Below, one piece after another: positions 1 to 5,857 of a DNA stretch of 5,905 bases. This DNA comes from Thermoguttaceae bacterium. GTDB taxonomy: Bacteria > Planctomycetota > Planctomycetia > Pirellulales > Thermoguttaceae. Where the stretch lies: contig JANLFZ010000391.1 in the NCBI GenBank assembly GCA_024653385.1, positions 1 through 5,905 on the forward strand. The letters are read 5' to 3'. The translations under genes and the position numbers were made by a program. Each line of letters starts with the position of its first letter. Position 1 is the stretch's first letter. Below the pieces are notes generated by a model, which was given only the letters and a program-made list of their open reading frames with translations, was not told the origin of the DNA and searched no databases.

Positions 1-38
1 TCTCTCATGTTTGCCCAACTTATTGTTTTACAGGCCCT
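1..38. repeat. Left copy of a terminal inverted repeat (probable insertion-element end)
   Basis: Bases 1-38 are the exact reverse complement of 5856-5893. The gene-facing end reads, on the minus strand, AGGGCCTGTAAAACAATAAG and onward. The first base of the window is already inside the repeat, so 38 bp is a minimum. The trinucleotide TTA occupies 38-40, directly at the inner edge, and TTA also occupies 5854-5856 at the other copy. A GGGCCTGT-type tip beside a TNA trinucleotide resembles the ends of IS5-group elements that duplicate TNA on insertion. That family assignment is a guess: no transposase is visible and 37-38 bp would be long for that group. A palindromic assembly artefact is the main alternative. 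Confidence 0.85.
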
Positions 39-334
39 TACCGCGGACCCTCCTCGGCTCGCCGCGCGCGGGAAACCGCGGGCGCCTGGTCGAGCGAGAA
101 CGGCAAAGCGCGCTCGATGCTCTTGGCGTCGCGGTCGGCCAGGTTGACCAACTGTCCCGTGGTCCGTACACGCTCCCAGCCCTGCATGGCCTTCAGTTGG
201 ACGACCGGCCTAGCCTCGAACTTCTCGGTACGCGGGCTGTGTTGCCGTGGCCCCGGCAAGAAGCGGCCGAGCATTTTCCCGCGCCAGGGCCCTCGCAAGT
301 CCGTCGGGCGGTTGGACACTATGGCGAGTCTCAC
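38..334 (-). CDS. Hypothetical 98-codon ORF downstream of xerC, ending at the left repeat (possibly truncated)
   Basis: This minus-strand frame opens with GTG at 334-332, overlapping the xerC stop in a GTGA arrangement that would allow translational coupling, and closes with TAA at 40-38. I do not recognise the product. It is basic and Arg/Pro-rich, with no signal peptide, membrane segment or known motif. The second half (about residues 40-80) has G/C-rich third positions and ordinary amphipathic content, so it looks more gene-like than the first 35 residues. No good ribosome site precedes the GTG. The stop codon coincides exactly with the TTA bordering the inverted repeat, so the natural C-terminus may have been removed by insertion there. 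It could also be a chance open frame in GC-rich DNA, since two plus-strand frames are open over the same bases. Confidence 0.35.
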   Translation of the reverse strand: MRLAIVSNRPTDLRGPWRGKMLGRFLPGPRQHSPRTEKFEARPVVQLKAMQGWERVRTTGQLVNLADRDAKSIERALPFSLDQAPAVSRARRAEEGPR

Positions 335-1260
335 TTGGCCCGCGGATGGGCCCGCTCGTAGATTTCTCGCAGTCCCGCCGTGCTGACGTGGGTGTAGATC
401 TGCGTGGTCACGAGGCTCTTATGGCCGAGCAGTTCTTGCACGCTGCGGATGTCGGCGCCGCGGTCCAACAGATGCGTGGCGAAGCTGTGGCGAAGCGAAT
501 GGGGTGTGGTACGGCGGTCCAGCCCCGTCTGCCGGAGGTATTTTTCGAGCATCCGGGCGACGCTTCGGGTGGTCAATCGGCGACCGAAGCGATTGACGAA
601 GACGGGCGAGGCGTCGCCGGCCGGCTCCCTGGAACTGACTTGGCGAACCGACAGCCATCGGCGCAACGCCCGCACCGCATACGAGCCGACCGGCGCAAGC
701 CGTTCCTTGCGTCCCTTGCCGCGCACCCGGAGGATTCCCCCGGCAAGGTCCAGATCGCTTTGGTTGAGCCCCACCAGTTCGCTCACGCGCAGTCCGGCCG
801 AATACATGGTCTCGAGCATCGCGCGGTCCCGAAGCCCCATCGTCGTGTTGGCGGGCGGTGCGTGGAGCAATTGCGACAGGTCTTCGGAGGAAAGAAAGTG
901 CGGAAGATTGCGCGGTTTGCGAGGGTTGCGTAGAGGCTTCGCGGGATTCGTTTCGACCCATCCCTCGCGTTGGCCGAAACGGAAGAAACTGCGTAGCGAG
1001 GCGAGTCGCCGGGCGATGGTCGTCGCCGCGTACCCGGCCTCGTGCAACGCAGCCAGGTAGCCCCGAAGTTCGAGTACGGTGATTTCGCCAGGCTTCGGAC
1101 ACGCCCCACCCCGGGCCTCGGTCAAGTAGTCGGTCAGGGCGGTGAGGTCTTCCCGATAGCTCTTGACGGTCAGTTCCGAGGCGTTTCGCTCGACGTTCAA
1201 GTATTGGAGGAAACGGCCCACCGCGGTCCGCATGGAGATGTCACAGCCCCTCGTCGCCAT
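331..1260 (-). CDS. xerC: Tyrosine recombinase XerC (chromosome dimer resolution)
   Basis: This is a site-specific tyrosine recombinase of 309 aa, close to the 298-300 aa usual for XerC/XerD. Residues about 12-100 form the SAM-like core-binding domain (FLQYLNVERNAS, TVKSYREDL) and about 118-305 the catalytic domain. All six catalytic residues are present: R158 (SAGLRVSEL), K182 (RGKGRKER), H254 and R257 (HSLRH), H280 (LLGHKSL) and the nucleophile Y289 (TQIYTHV). Their spacing matches E. coli XerD R148/K172/H244/R247/H270/Y279 exactly. The C-terminal YERAHPRAK resembles E. coli XerC, which favours XerC over XerD. XerCD resolves chromosome dimers at dif with FtsK at the septum. The ATG at 1260 overlaps the upstream 81-aa gene by 20 bp. 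An ATG at 1233 (M10, 300 aa, 7-bp gap, GAGGGG 13 nt upstream) is an equally plausible start. A phage or island integrase is less likely given length, spacing and neighbours. Confidence 0.93.
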   Translation of the reverse strand: MATRGCDISMRTAVGRFLQYLNVERNASELTVKSYREDLTALTDYLTEARGGACPKPGEITVLELRGYLAALHEAGYAATTIARRLASLRSFFRFGQREGWVETNPAKPLRNPRKPRNLPHFLSSEDLSQLLHAPPANTTMGLRDRAMLETMYSAGLRVSELVGLNQSDLDLAGGILRVRGKGRKERLAPVGSYAVRALRRWLSVRQVSSREPAGDASPVFVNRFGRRLTTRSVARMLEKYLRQTGLDRRTTPHSLRHSFATHLLDRGADIRSVQELLGHKSLVTTQIYTHVSTAGLREIYERAHPRAK

Positions 1261-1486
1261 CGGTCGGAGCGGGCGTCCTCAGACGGTTGACCAGCGCCTG
1301 CTTCTGCCCCTCTTGGCGGATCTTCTGGCTGAGCACCGCGGCATCGTACCAGCTAAAACTCAACTCGGGATTCGAGGCGAACCGCCCCAACACGCGAAGC
1401 GTCTCGGCCCGACTGGCATCGTTATACAGAAAAACGTACCGCTCGCGGCCCTTCACCAGGGCCAATACGTTGATATCCTGACTCAC
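1241..1486 (-). CDS. Small conserved-looking 81-aa protein of unknown function, coupled to xerC
   Basis: I cannot name this protein. The chosen start is GTG at 1486-1484, because a consensus AGGAGG sits 10 nt upstream on the minus strand. Upstream extension of the frame only adds low-complexity residues that are antisense-like to the lipoprotein gene. The 81-aa product is soluble-looking. Residues 5-22 (INVLALVKGRERYVFLYN) read as two beta strands, followed by a helix around ASRAETLRVLGRFAS. A second helical part contains WYDAAVLSQKIRQEGQKQ, then a short acidic tail. There is no Cys pair, signal peptide or membrane segment. The end overlaps the longer xerC start by 20 bp, so the two are probably translated from one message. 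The regular amphipathic pattern, strong ribosome site and overlap make it a real gene. Its conservation beside xerC is my impression of planctomycete genomes, not something I could test here. Confidence 0.8.
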   Translation of the reverse strand: MSQDINVLALVKGRERYVFLYNDASRAETLRVLGRFASNPELSFSWYDAAVLSQKIRQEGQKQALVNRLRTPAPTDGDEGL

Positions 1487-1496
1487 GGCGGTCAGT

Positions 1497-1502
1497 CCTC
1501 CT
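1497..1502 (-). promoter_or_regulatory. Shine-Dalgarno AGGAGG that sets the GTG start of the 81-aa gene
   Basis: On the minus strand the run GGGAGGAGGA lies just before the GTG at 1486. AGGAGG is separated from the GTG by 10 nt. It is one of only two strong ribosome sites in the window and rules out the longer frame starting at 1732. Confidence 0.75.
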
Positions 1503-1580
1503 CCCAAGGGTGCGGTCGCAAGGTGCGGGCGGGACAGCGTTCCAGCGATTCGGCGCAAATGCCACCCGCGGCTATCAGAG

Positions 1581-2504
1581 TTATCGGATGGTTGGCCACC
1601 TCCACACGACTCGCGTTTCGCCCGCGCCACCGCGTGCCGACAACATCTCCCAGATGTGCATCCGACAACAGAAACGGATGAAATCGTCGCTCCGTTGGAG
1701 GTAGTTCTGCCACCCCCCAAAGCGGGCATCATCCTGAAAGTAGTAGTAACTCGCCAGCGCCTCGGTAAACTTGCTGTCGTTGCCGTTATAGGCTTGCGTG
1801 TGCCGCATGACGGGACCCGGTTGGGGCCAACATGGTTCGGGCCTTGCCTTGGGGGGCGGCGGAATGAAGCCTCGCGGATCCGGCCATTGTGGGGGAAGGC
1901 CAGCCCCGGTCACCGGACCAGTTGCCCCGCCGTTGGGAGTAGGCTCGGCGCTGGTAGGTTGGCAATTCGGCGTCTGAGTATCCAACTGGGCCTTGGCCAG
2001 CGCCATCTCGGCCTCGAACACCAGCGGGCCCGGGATGTGTTCCTCTTCAGGAGTACCCCACGGCAGCCCATATCCAGGGGGTATAGGATGGAATCCCTCG
2101 TTCGTGGCGTACCACTCGACCTGCAAGGAACATCGCGGGGGGTAGTACGGGGTGTAGTCGGTGACTGCTCCGATCACCACGGCATCGACGCCCAGCTCCT
2201 TTCCCAGCTTTCGGGCATCCTCGGGGCCAGTCATCTTGAGATTCAAATCTTTCATGGCTTGCTCGACGGTCCCGACTGGAACTACCTCGAAGCCGGGCAC
2301 TTGCTGCAATTCGTTGGCGTAAGCGAGAGAGAAGCGTCGCCCATCGAGCGTCGGTTCAGTGCTTAGGTTGAAGAAGGGCGCGACGGCGACCTTCGAGAGT
2401 TGCGGGAACGGATTGTGCAAGGTGGGTTGATGGGCGATCTCGGGCAGTAGCGCACAGCCCGTGCAAAGAAGGGCTCCCAGCAGGGGTAAAGTTCGCCAAA
2501 TCAT
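1581..2504 (-). CDS. Putative envelope lipoprotein with a CsgG/LpoB-like N-terminal domain
   Basis: This is a predicted 307-aa secreted lipoprotein. The start at ATG 2504 is chosen because it places a short signal peptide at the N-terminus: R4, a hydrophobic stretch LPLLGALLC, then a lipobox-like CTGC with the lipidated Cys at 17. The -3 residue is Cys rather than the usual Leu, so the lipobox is slightly atypical. Residues about 36-118 have alternating strand/helix character (KVAVAPFFNLS, GFEVVPVGTVEQAM, LGKELGVDAVVIGAVTDY). This resembles the alpha/beta domain of CsgG, LpoB, FlgO and TolB-N type envelope proteins, a fold-level inference only. Residues about 178-232 are rich in Pro and Gly with three Cys and look like a disordered linker. 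The C-terminal part (about 236-290) is aromatic-rich (ASYYYFQDDARFGGWQNYLQRSDDF). The first gene of the leftward string, it is divergent from ispG and 94 bp upstream of the 81-aa gene. The RBS is poor: AAGGG is only one base from the ATG. Confidence 0.82.
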   Translation of the reverse strand: MIWRTLPLLGALLCTGCALLPEIAHQPTLHNPFPQLSKVAVAPFFNLSTEPTLDGRRFSLAYANELQQVPGFEVVPVGTVEQAMKDLNLKMTGPEDARKLGKELGVDAVVIGAVTDYTPYYPPRCSLQVEWYATNEGFHPIPPGYGLPWGTPEEEHIPGPLVFEAEMALAKAQLDTQTPNCQPTSAEPTPNGGATGPVTGAGLPPQWPDPRGFIPPPPKARPEPCWPQPGPVMRHTQAYNGNDSKFTEALASYYYFQDDARFGGWQNYLQRSDDFIRFCCRMHIWEMLSARGGAGETRVVWRWPTIR

Positions 2505-2564
2505 GCCCTTGGCCAAGTCACCCAGGCTTTCCCCCCTTCCAACCCAAACTACAAGACCACACCT

Positions 2565-2580
2565 CGCCCGATCTCGGGCG
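2565..2580. promoter_or_regulatory. 16-bp dyad (7-bp arms, 2-bp spacer) in the divergent region
   Basis: CGCCCGA, TC, TCGGGCG is a perfect inverted repeat. It lies about 60 bp upstream of the lipoprotein start and would fall in its 5' leader if the -10 near 2593-2598 is used. It may be an operator half or a small leader hairpin. No T-run follows on either strand, so it is not an intrinsic terminator. Confidence 0.4.
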
Positions 2581-2588
2581 GATGGCGA

Positions 2589-2601
2589 GCCGATTATCGG
2601 C
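2589..2601 (-). promoter_or_regulatory. Candidate lipoprotein promoter -10 (GATAAT) inside a 13-bp palindrome
   Basis: GCCGAT-T-ATCGGC is a perfect palindrome 8 bp from the neighbouring dyad. On the minus strand it contains GATAAT (2598-2593), one mismatch from the -10 consensus. I find no matching -35 at 16-18 bp: the nearby TTGACT is only 5 bp away and TTGAGT is 23 bp away. A transcript starting just downstream would have a leader of about 80 nt. Placement of the -10 within a palindrome is what a repressor operator would look like, but this is inference. Confidence 0.35.
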
Positions 2602-2695
2602 AAAGTCAACCCAGTTACTCCACTCAAAAATGCCCACCAGCCAGTGTTCCTTTTCCTTGACCATTCCGGTTCGTGGATTGCGAGGCCGCTGGGGG

Positions 2696-2701
2696 TATAA
2701 T
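2696..2701 (+). promoter_or_regulatory. Consensus -10 TATAAT, probable ispG promoter
   Basis: A perfect TATAAT stands 30 bp upstream of the ispG start region in the most AT-rich stretch of the window. The expected -35 position at 17 bp spacing (2673-2678, GTGGAT) is weak, and the good TTGACC at 2657-2662 is too far (33 bp). Transcription would start near 2708, giving a leader of about 25 nt that includes GAGAGG at 2715-2720 as ribosome site. Confidence 0.5.
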
Positions 2702-2733
2702 CATCTCTGCAAACGAGAGGCCAAAATCCCGTG

Positions 2734-3873
2734 ATGCCACCCAGAAATCCCACTCGGCCGGTACGTGTCGGCAGCACAACGATTGGAGGGGGGCACCCGA
2801 TCGTCATTCAGTCGATGTGCGCCACGAAGACCACGGAGGTCCTTGCCACGGCGGCGCAGGCCACGGCATTGGCCGAGGCCGGGGCCGGCATCGTCCGGAT
2901 TGCCGTCGATAGCCGGCGTGATTGCGAGGCCCTCGCCGCGATTCGCGGCTTGACCGGGGCCAACCTCTCGGTCGACTTGCAGGAGAGCTATCGTCTTGCG
3001 GCCGAGGTCGCGCCGCATGTCGATAAGATCCGCTACAACCCCGGTCACCTGTTTCACCACGAGCCCGAGCGGCCGTGGCAAGACAAGGTGCGTTTTCTAG
3101 TCGATGTGGCGGCGCGTCACGGCTGTGCCCTTCGCGTGGGCGTCAATTGCGGTTCGGTCGATCCGGCCATGCGGCAGAAGTTCTCGGCCGGCGACTCGAT
3201 CGGTCCCATGCTTCACAGTGCCCTGGAGCATTGCGAGTTGCTCGATTCGCTCGGGTTTGTGCGGTATTGCGTGTCGCTGAAAGACTCGGACCCCAGGAAG
3301 GTCGTCGAGGTCAACCGCCGGTTCGCTCGGGAGCGGCCCGACGTGCCGTTGCACCTTGGCGTCACCGAAGCCGGCCTCCCGCCGGAGGGGATCATGAAGA
3401 CGCGATTGGCCTTCGAGCCGCTCTTGCGGGAGGGGATCGGCGACACGCTTCGTGTGTCCCTCACGGTACCCAACGCGCGCAAACGCGAGGAGGTCGAGGC
3501 CGCGCGCCGGATTCTCGACGACTTGGCCGCGGGTCGGGTCGGCAGCTCCCCAGGCATGGAACGCCCAGGGCTCGATATTGTTAGTTGCCCGAGCTGCTCG
3601 CGCGTCGAGAACGAGGCGTTTGTCGAGTTGGCCGAGAAGATTCGGGATCTGACCCGCTATGCAGCCGAGTATCCGATCACCATCGCGGTGATGGGTTGCC
3701 GGGTGAACGGCCCCGGAGAAACCGATGACGCGGACCTCGGCGTATGGTGCGGCCCGAACTTCGTGAACCTGAAGCGTGGCAAGACCCACCTGGGGAGCTT
3801 TCGCTACGACGAGGTCCTTTCGCGGCTGAAGACAGAACTCGACGCGATCGTCGCCGAGAAGCGGGCGCGATGA
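2734..3873 (+). CDS. ispG: 4-hydroxy-3-methylbut-2-en-1-yl diphosphate synthase (IspG/GcpE)
   Basis: IspG reductively converts methylerythritol cyclodiphosphate to HMBPP in the MEP isoprenoid pathway in the cytoplasm, using a [4Fe-4S] cluster fed by ferredoxin or flavodoxin. The N-terminal TIM-barrel part shows GGHPIVIQSM, and RYNPGH and VGVNCGS follow further in. The C-terminal cluster domain has SCPSCSR and MGCRVNGPGE. With ATG 2734 as residue 1, the ligands are C285, C288, C322 and E329, matching E. coli C270/C273/C305/E312. Length (379 aa) is normal for the two-domain bacterial form without the large insert seen in plants. A GTG directly before (2731) would add one residue. GAGAGG at 2715-2720 is 10 nt from the GTG and 13 nt from the ATG, so the start is ambiguous by one codon. 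It is divergent from the lipoprotein gene and followed after 76 bp by the Hsp70 gene, with no terminator visible between. Confidence 0.97.
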   Translation: MPPRNPTRPVRVGSTTIGGGHPIVIQSMCATKTTEVLATAAQATALAEAGAGIVRIAVDSRRDCEALAAIRGLTGANLSVDLQESYRLAAEVAPHVDKIRYNPGHLFHHEPERPWQDKVRFLVDVAARHGCALRVGVNCGSVDPAMRQKFSAGDSIGPMLHSALEHCELLDSLGFVRYCVSLKDSDPRKVVEVNRRFARERPDVPLHLGVTEAGLPPEGIMKTRLAFEPLLREGIGDTLRVSLTVPNARKREEVEAARRILDDLAAGRVGSSPGMERPGLDIVSCPSCSRVENEAFVELAEKIRDLTRYAAEYPITIAVMGCRVNGPGETDDADLGVWCGPNFVNLKRGKTHLGSFRYDEVLSRLKTELDAIVAEKRAR

Positions 3874-3902
3874 CGGGGGGGTGGGACGAAAGCGGCGATT
3901 TC

Positions 3903-3931
3903 TTGCGATGGGCAGGGCCTTCTGTTAAGAT
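3903..3931 (+). promoter_or_regulatory. Promoter for the Hsp70-like gene (TTGCGA, 17 bp, extended -10 TAAGAT)
   Basis: TTGCGA at 3903-3908 and TAAGAT at 3926-3931 are separated by exactly 17 bp. TG at 3923-3924 one base before the -10 makes it an extended -10. Transcription would start near 3938, leaving a leader of only about 12 nt that begins at the Shine-Dalgarno sequence. It looks like a housekeeping sigma-70-type promoter rather than a heat-shock sigma-32 or CIRCE-controlled one; I see no CIRCE-type inverted repeat. Confidence 0.6.
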
Positions 3932-3937
3932 CGGCGC

Positions 3938-3943
3938 GGAGGG
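3938..3943 (+). promoter_or_regulatory. Shine-Dalgarno GGAGGG for the Hsp70-like gene
   Basis: GGAGGG ends 6 nt before the ATG at 3950. This near-ideal spacing fixes the start, and it leads directly into the GIDLGTT phosphate motif at residues 8-14. Confidence 0.75.
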
Positions 3944-3949
3944 CGACGG

Positions 3950-5533
3950 ATGGCGGATGGCACCCTGGTGGGCATCGACTTGGGAACCACGATGTCGGCG
4001 ATCGCGCGCTTGGACCGCGACGGCACGCCCGAGACGATCGCCAACGAGGCCAACGACCCGCTGACGCCCAGCGTGATCTACCTCGAAGGCAACAGGGCCG
4101 TGGTCGGCAAGGTGGCGCGCGACGCGGCGGCCGACGCCCCGGACCAGGTCGCCATGTTCGTCAAGCGAGACATGGGCAGTCCGGCCTATTCGCGCCGCGT
4201 CGATGGCCGCGTGCTCCGTCCCGAGACCCTCTCGGCCATCCTGCTGCGCAAGATGCGGATGGATGCCGAGCGGCGGATCGGCGGACCGATTTCGCGGGCG
4301 GTGATCACCGTGCCGGCCTTCTTCGACGACGTGCGGCGCAACGCCACCCAGGACGCGGGCCGGATCGCCGGGCTCGAGGTGTACGACCTGCTCAACGAGC
4401 CGACCGCGGCCGCCTTGGCCTACGCGATGCAGGCCCAACGGCGCGCGGGCCACCGCACCGCCCTGTTGGACGTTCCCGGCGGCTCGATGACCGCCCTGGT
4501 GTTCGACCTAGGCGGCGGGACCCTCGACGTGACCGTCGTCCGCCTCCGATCGAAGCACTTCGAGACGATCGCCACCGAGGGCGAGGTGCAACTGGGCGGC
4601 AAGGACTGGGACGAGAAGATCGTCGAGCACGCCGCGCGCGAGTTCGAACGCCGGTTCGGCAGCGACCCGGCCGAAGACCCCAGCCGTCGCGCCAGGCTCA
4701 TGGTGCAGGCCGAAAAGGCGAAGATCTTCCTCTCGGCCATGCCGAGCGCCCGCATGGAAGTCGTTCACGCGGGCCGTTCGCTCGAACTGACGATCACGCG
4801 CAAGGAATTCGAGGCCATGACCGCCGGTCTGGTGGAGCGGGCGCGCGTCGCCACCGAACTCGTGGTCCGCAAGGAAGCCAAACTCGCCTGGGACCAGATC
4901 GACACGGTGCTCATGGTGGGCGGCTCGACGCGCATGCCGATGATCAAGGACATGCTGCGCAAGCTCTGCGGCAAGGAGCCCAGCGACCAGCTCGATCCCG
5001 ACCAGGTCGTGGCCCACGGGGCCGCCATTCACGCCTCGATCCTGGCGGCCAAGGCCGGCGAGGGCACGCTCCCCTTGGAGGAGTCCATCCGGAGCGACTT
5101 CCAGTCGGCCGCCGTGATCAATGTCAACAGCCACAACTTGGGGATCGAGGCCAACCGGCCGGGCCGGGGCACCGTCAATTCGGTGCTCATCCCCAAGAAC
5201 ACCCAGATCCCCTTCGCCCAGAGCCGGGTCTTCTACCTGCCGGCGCCCGGGATGACCAAGGTCCAAGTGCGGGTGCTCGAGGGCGACGCCGAAGAGGCCG
5301 CCTACTGCACCTGCATCGGCGACTGCTGGATCACGGGCCTGCCCCCGGATCTGCCGAAAAAAGCCCCGGTGCAGGTCCGCCTGGCGTACGGGGCCGACGG
5401 CCGGGTCGGCGTGATGGCCCTCGACATGACCCACGGCACGTTCGCCAGGACCGAAATCCAACGCGCCAGCAAGCTCAGCGACGAGGAAGTTCGCCGCGAG
5501 GCCGAGTTCGTCGCCAGCCTGGAGATCCACTAG
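3950..5533 (+). CDS. Divergent Hsp70-family (DnaK-like) ATPase lacking the C-terminal lid
   Basis: This is a 527-aa Hsp70 homologue. The nucleotide-binding domain (about 1-385) is intact: GIDLGTT (8-14, D10), K72 (FVKRDMG, the DnaK K70 equivalent), NEPTAAALAYA (E150), VFDLGGGTLD (D186, T191, D193, matching DnaK D194/T199/D201) and VGGSTRMP (323-330). ATPase activity is therefore expected. Between LAYA and the second phosphate loop there is an insertion (about 161-180) compared with DnaK. The DnaK linker LLLD is absent; the matching stretch reads SAAVINVNSHNLGIE (about 386-400). A beta-type substrate domain follows (about 395-490) with an unusual Cys cluster YCTCIGDC (C453, C455, C459). The protein ends soon after the first lid-helix segment (LSDEEVRREAEF), so the alpha lid of full-length DnaK (about 640 aa) is missing. 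It is unlikely to be the main DnaK. It has its own promoter and is coupled 3 bp from a zinc-ribbon gene, a possible partner. Its clients are unknown. Confidence 0.92.
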   Translation: MADGTLVGIDLGTTMSAIARLDRDGTPETIANEANDPLTPSVIYLEGNRAVVGKVARDAAADAPDQVAMFVKRDMGSPAYSRRVDGRVLRPETLSAILLRKMRMDAERRIGGPISRAVITVPAFFDDVRRNATQDAGRIAGLEVYDLLNEPTAAALAYAMQAQRRAGHRTALLDVPGGSMTALVFDLGGGTLDVTVVRLRSKHFETIATEGEVQLGGKDWDEKIVEHAAREFERRFGSDPAEDPSRRARLMVQAEKAKIFLSAMPSARMEVVHAGRSLELTITRKEFEAMTAGLVERARVATELVVRKEAKLAWDQIDTVLMVGGSTRMPMIKDMLRKLCGKEPSDQLDPDQVVAHGAAIHASILAAKAGEGTLPLEESIRSDFQSAAVINVNSHNLGIEANRPGRGTVNSVLIPKNTQIPFAQSRVFYLPAPGMTKVQVRVLEGDAEEAAYCTCIGDCWITGLPPDLPKKAPVQVRLAYGADGRVGVMALDMTHGTFARTEIQRASKLSDEEVRREAEFVASLEIH

Positions 5534-5536
5534 CCC

Positions 5537-5857
5537 ATGCCGTTTATCGTCCAGTGCCCCTACGCCGACTGCCGGAAGTTCATGCTTCTGGAGGATCGGG
5601 TTCGCGGATCGTCGGTGAAATGCCTCGTCTGCGACCGGCGGATCGACATCGAACCATCGGCGTCGGACGAAAAACTCAGAACGTCGGGGCCGGCGCCGAC
5701 GGCCGGCTCGGGCGAGGCGGGGCTGCCCATCCAGGCCGCCGACCGGCACCAGATCGCCCACTGCCCGAACTGCGCAAGCCCGCTGCGCCTGCCTCCCGGC
5801 CACCGCGGCTGGGTCCAATGTCCCCGCTGCGAGCACACGTTCGCGGTGCCGGGTTAG
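5537..5857 (+). CDS. Double zinc-ribbon protein, possibly cut short by the right repeat
   Basis: The 106-aa product has two zinc-binding modules joined by a flexible Gly/Ala/Pro-rich linker (about 41-68). Ribbon 1 uses C7, C12, C29 and C32 (CPYADC and CLVC). Ribbon 2 uses C76, C79, C95 and C98 (CPNC and CPRC). The sequence after each last Cys pair is the strand expected of MJ0042-type ribbons. There is no membrane segment or enzyme domain. Function is unknown; such ribbons bind protein, RNA or DNA. The ATG is 3 bp after the Hsp70 stop, with GGAG at 5521-5524 inside the end of the Hsp70 gene, so translation is probably coupled. The stop TAG uses two bases of the TTA at the repeat edge plus the first G of the repeat tip, so the original protein may have continued beyond PG at 105-106. 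Many proteins starting with such ribbons carry further domains. Confidence 0.82.
   Translation: MPFIVQCPYADCRKFMLLEDRVRGSSVKCLVCDRRIDIEPSASDEKLRTSGPAPTAGSGEAGLPIQAADRHQIAHCPNCASPLRLPPGHRGWVQCPRCEHTFAVPG

Noticed and set aside
7..39. Inward open frame MFAQLIVLQAL starting in each repeat
   Set aside because: It has no ribosome site, and on the left the frame closes by about base 150 without recognisable content. On the right it is the antisense frame already rejected.
67..80. Small hairpin CGCGG-GAAA-CCGCG as a terminator or structured RNA
   Set aside because: Only five base pairs in very GC-rich DNA, no T-run, and it lies within a candidate reading frame.
247..933. Plus-strand open frame opposite xerC (228 codons)
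   Set aside because: It is a shadow of xerC, whose six catalytic residues and spacing prove the minus-strand frame; the shadow has no ribosome site or motif.
331..1260. XerC as the integrase of a mobile element bounded by the repeats
   Set aside because: Catalytic spacing, length and C-terminal sequence match chromosomal XerC/XerD. Tyrosine recombinases do not generate long terminal inverted repeats with TNA junctions.
1492..1713. Minus-strand 73-codon frame ending just before the 81-aa gene, or a frameshifted end of the lipoprotein
   Set aside because: It overlaps the lipoprotein end in another frame and its last codons merely contain the ribosome site of the next gene. No domain continuity suggests a frameshift.
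2657..2701. TTGACC paired with TATAAT as a full ispG promoter
   Set aside because: The spacing is 33 bp, about twice the workable distance. The -10 was kept as a separate call with a weak -35.
3677..4453. Minus-strand open frame across the ispG/Hsp70 junction (258 codons)
   Set aside because: It runs antisense through two well-supported genes and their promoter; the composition is typical of antisense GC-rich DNA.
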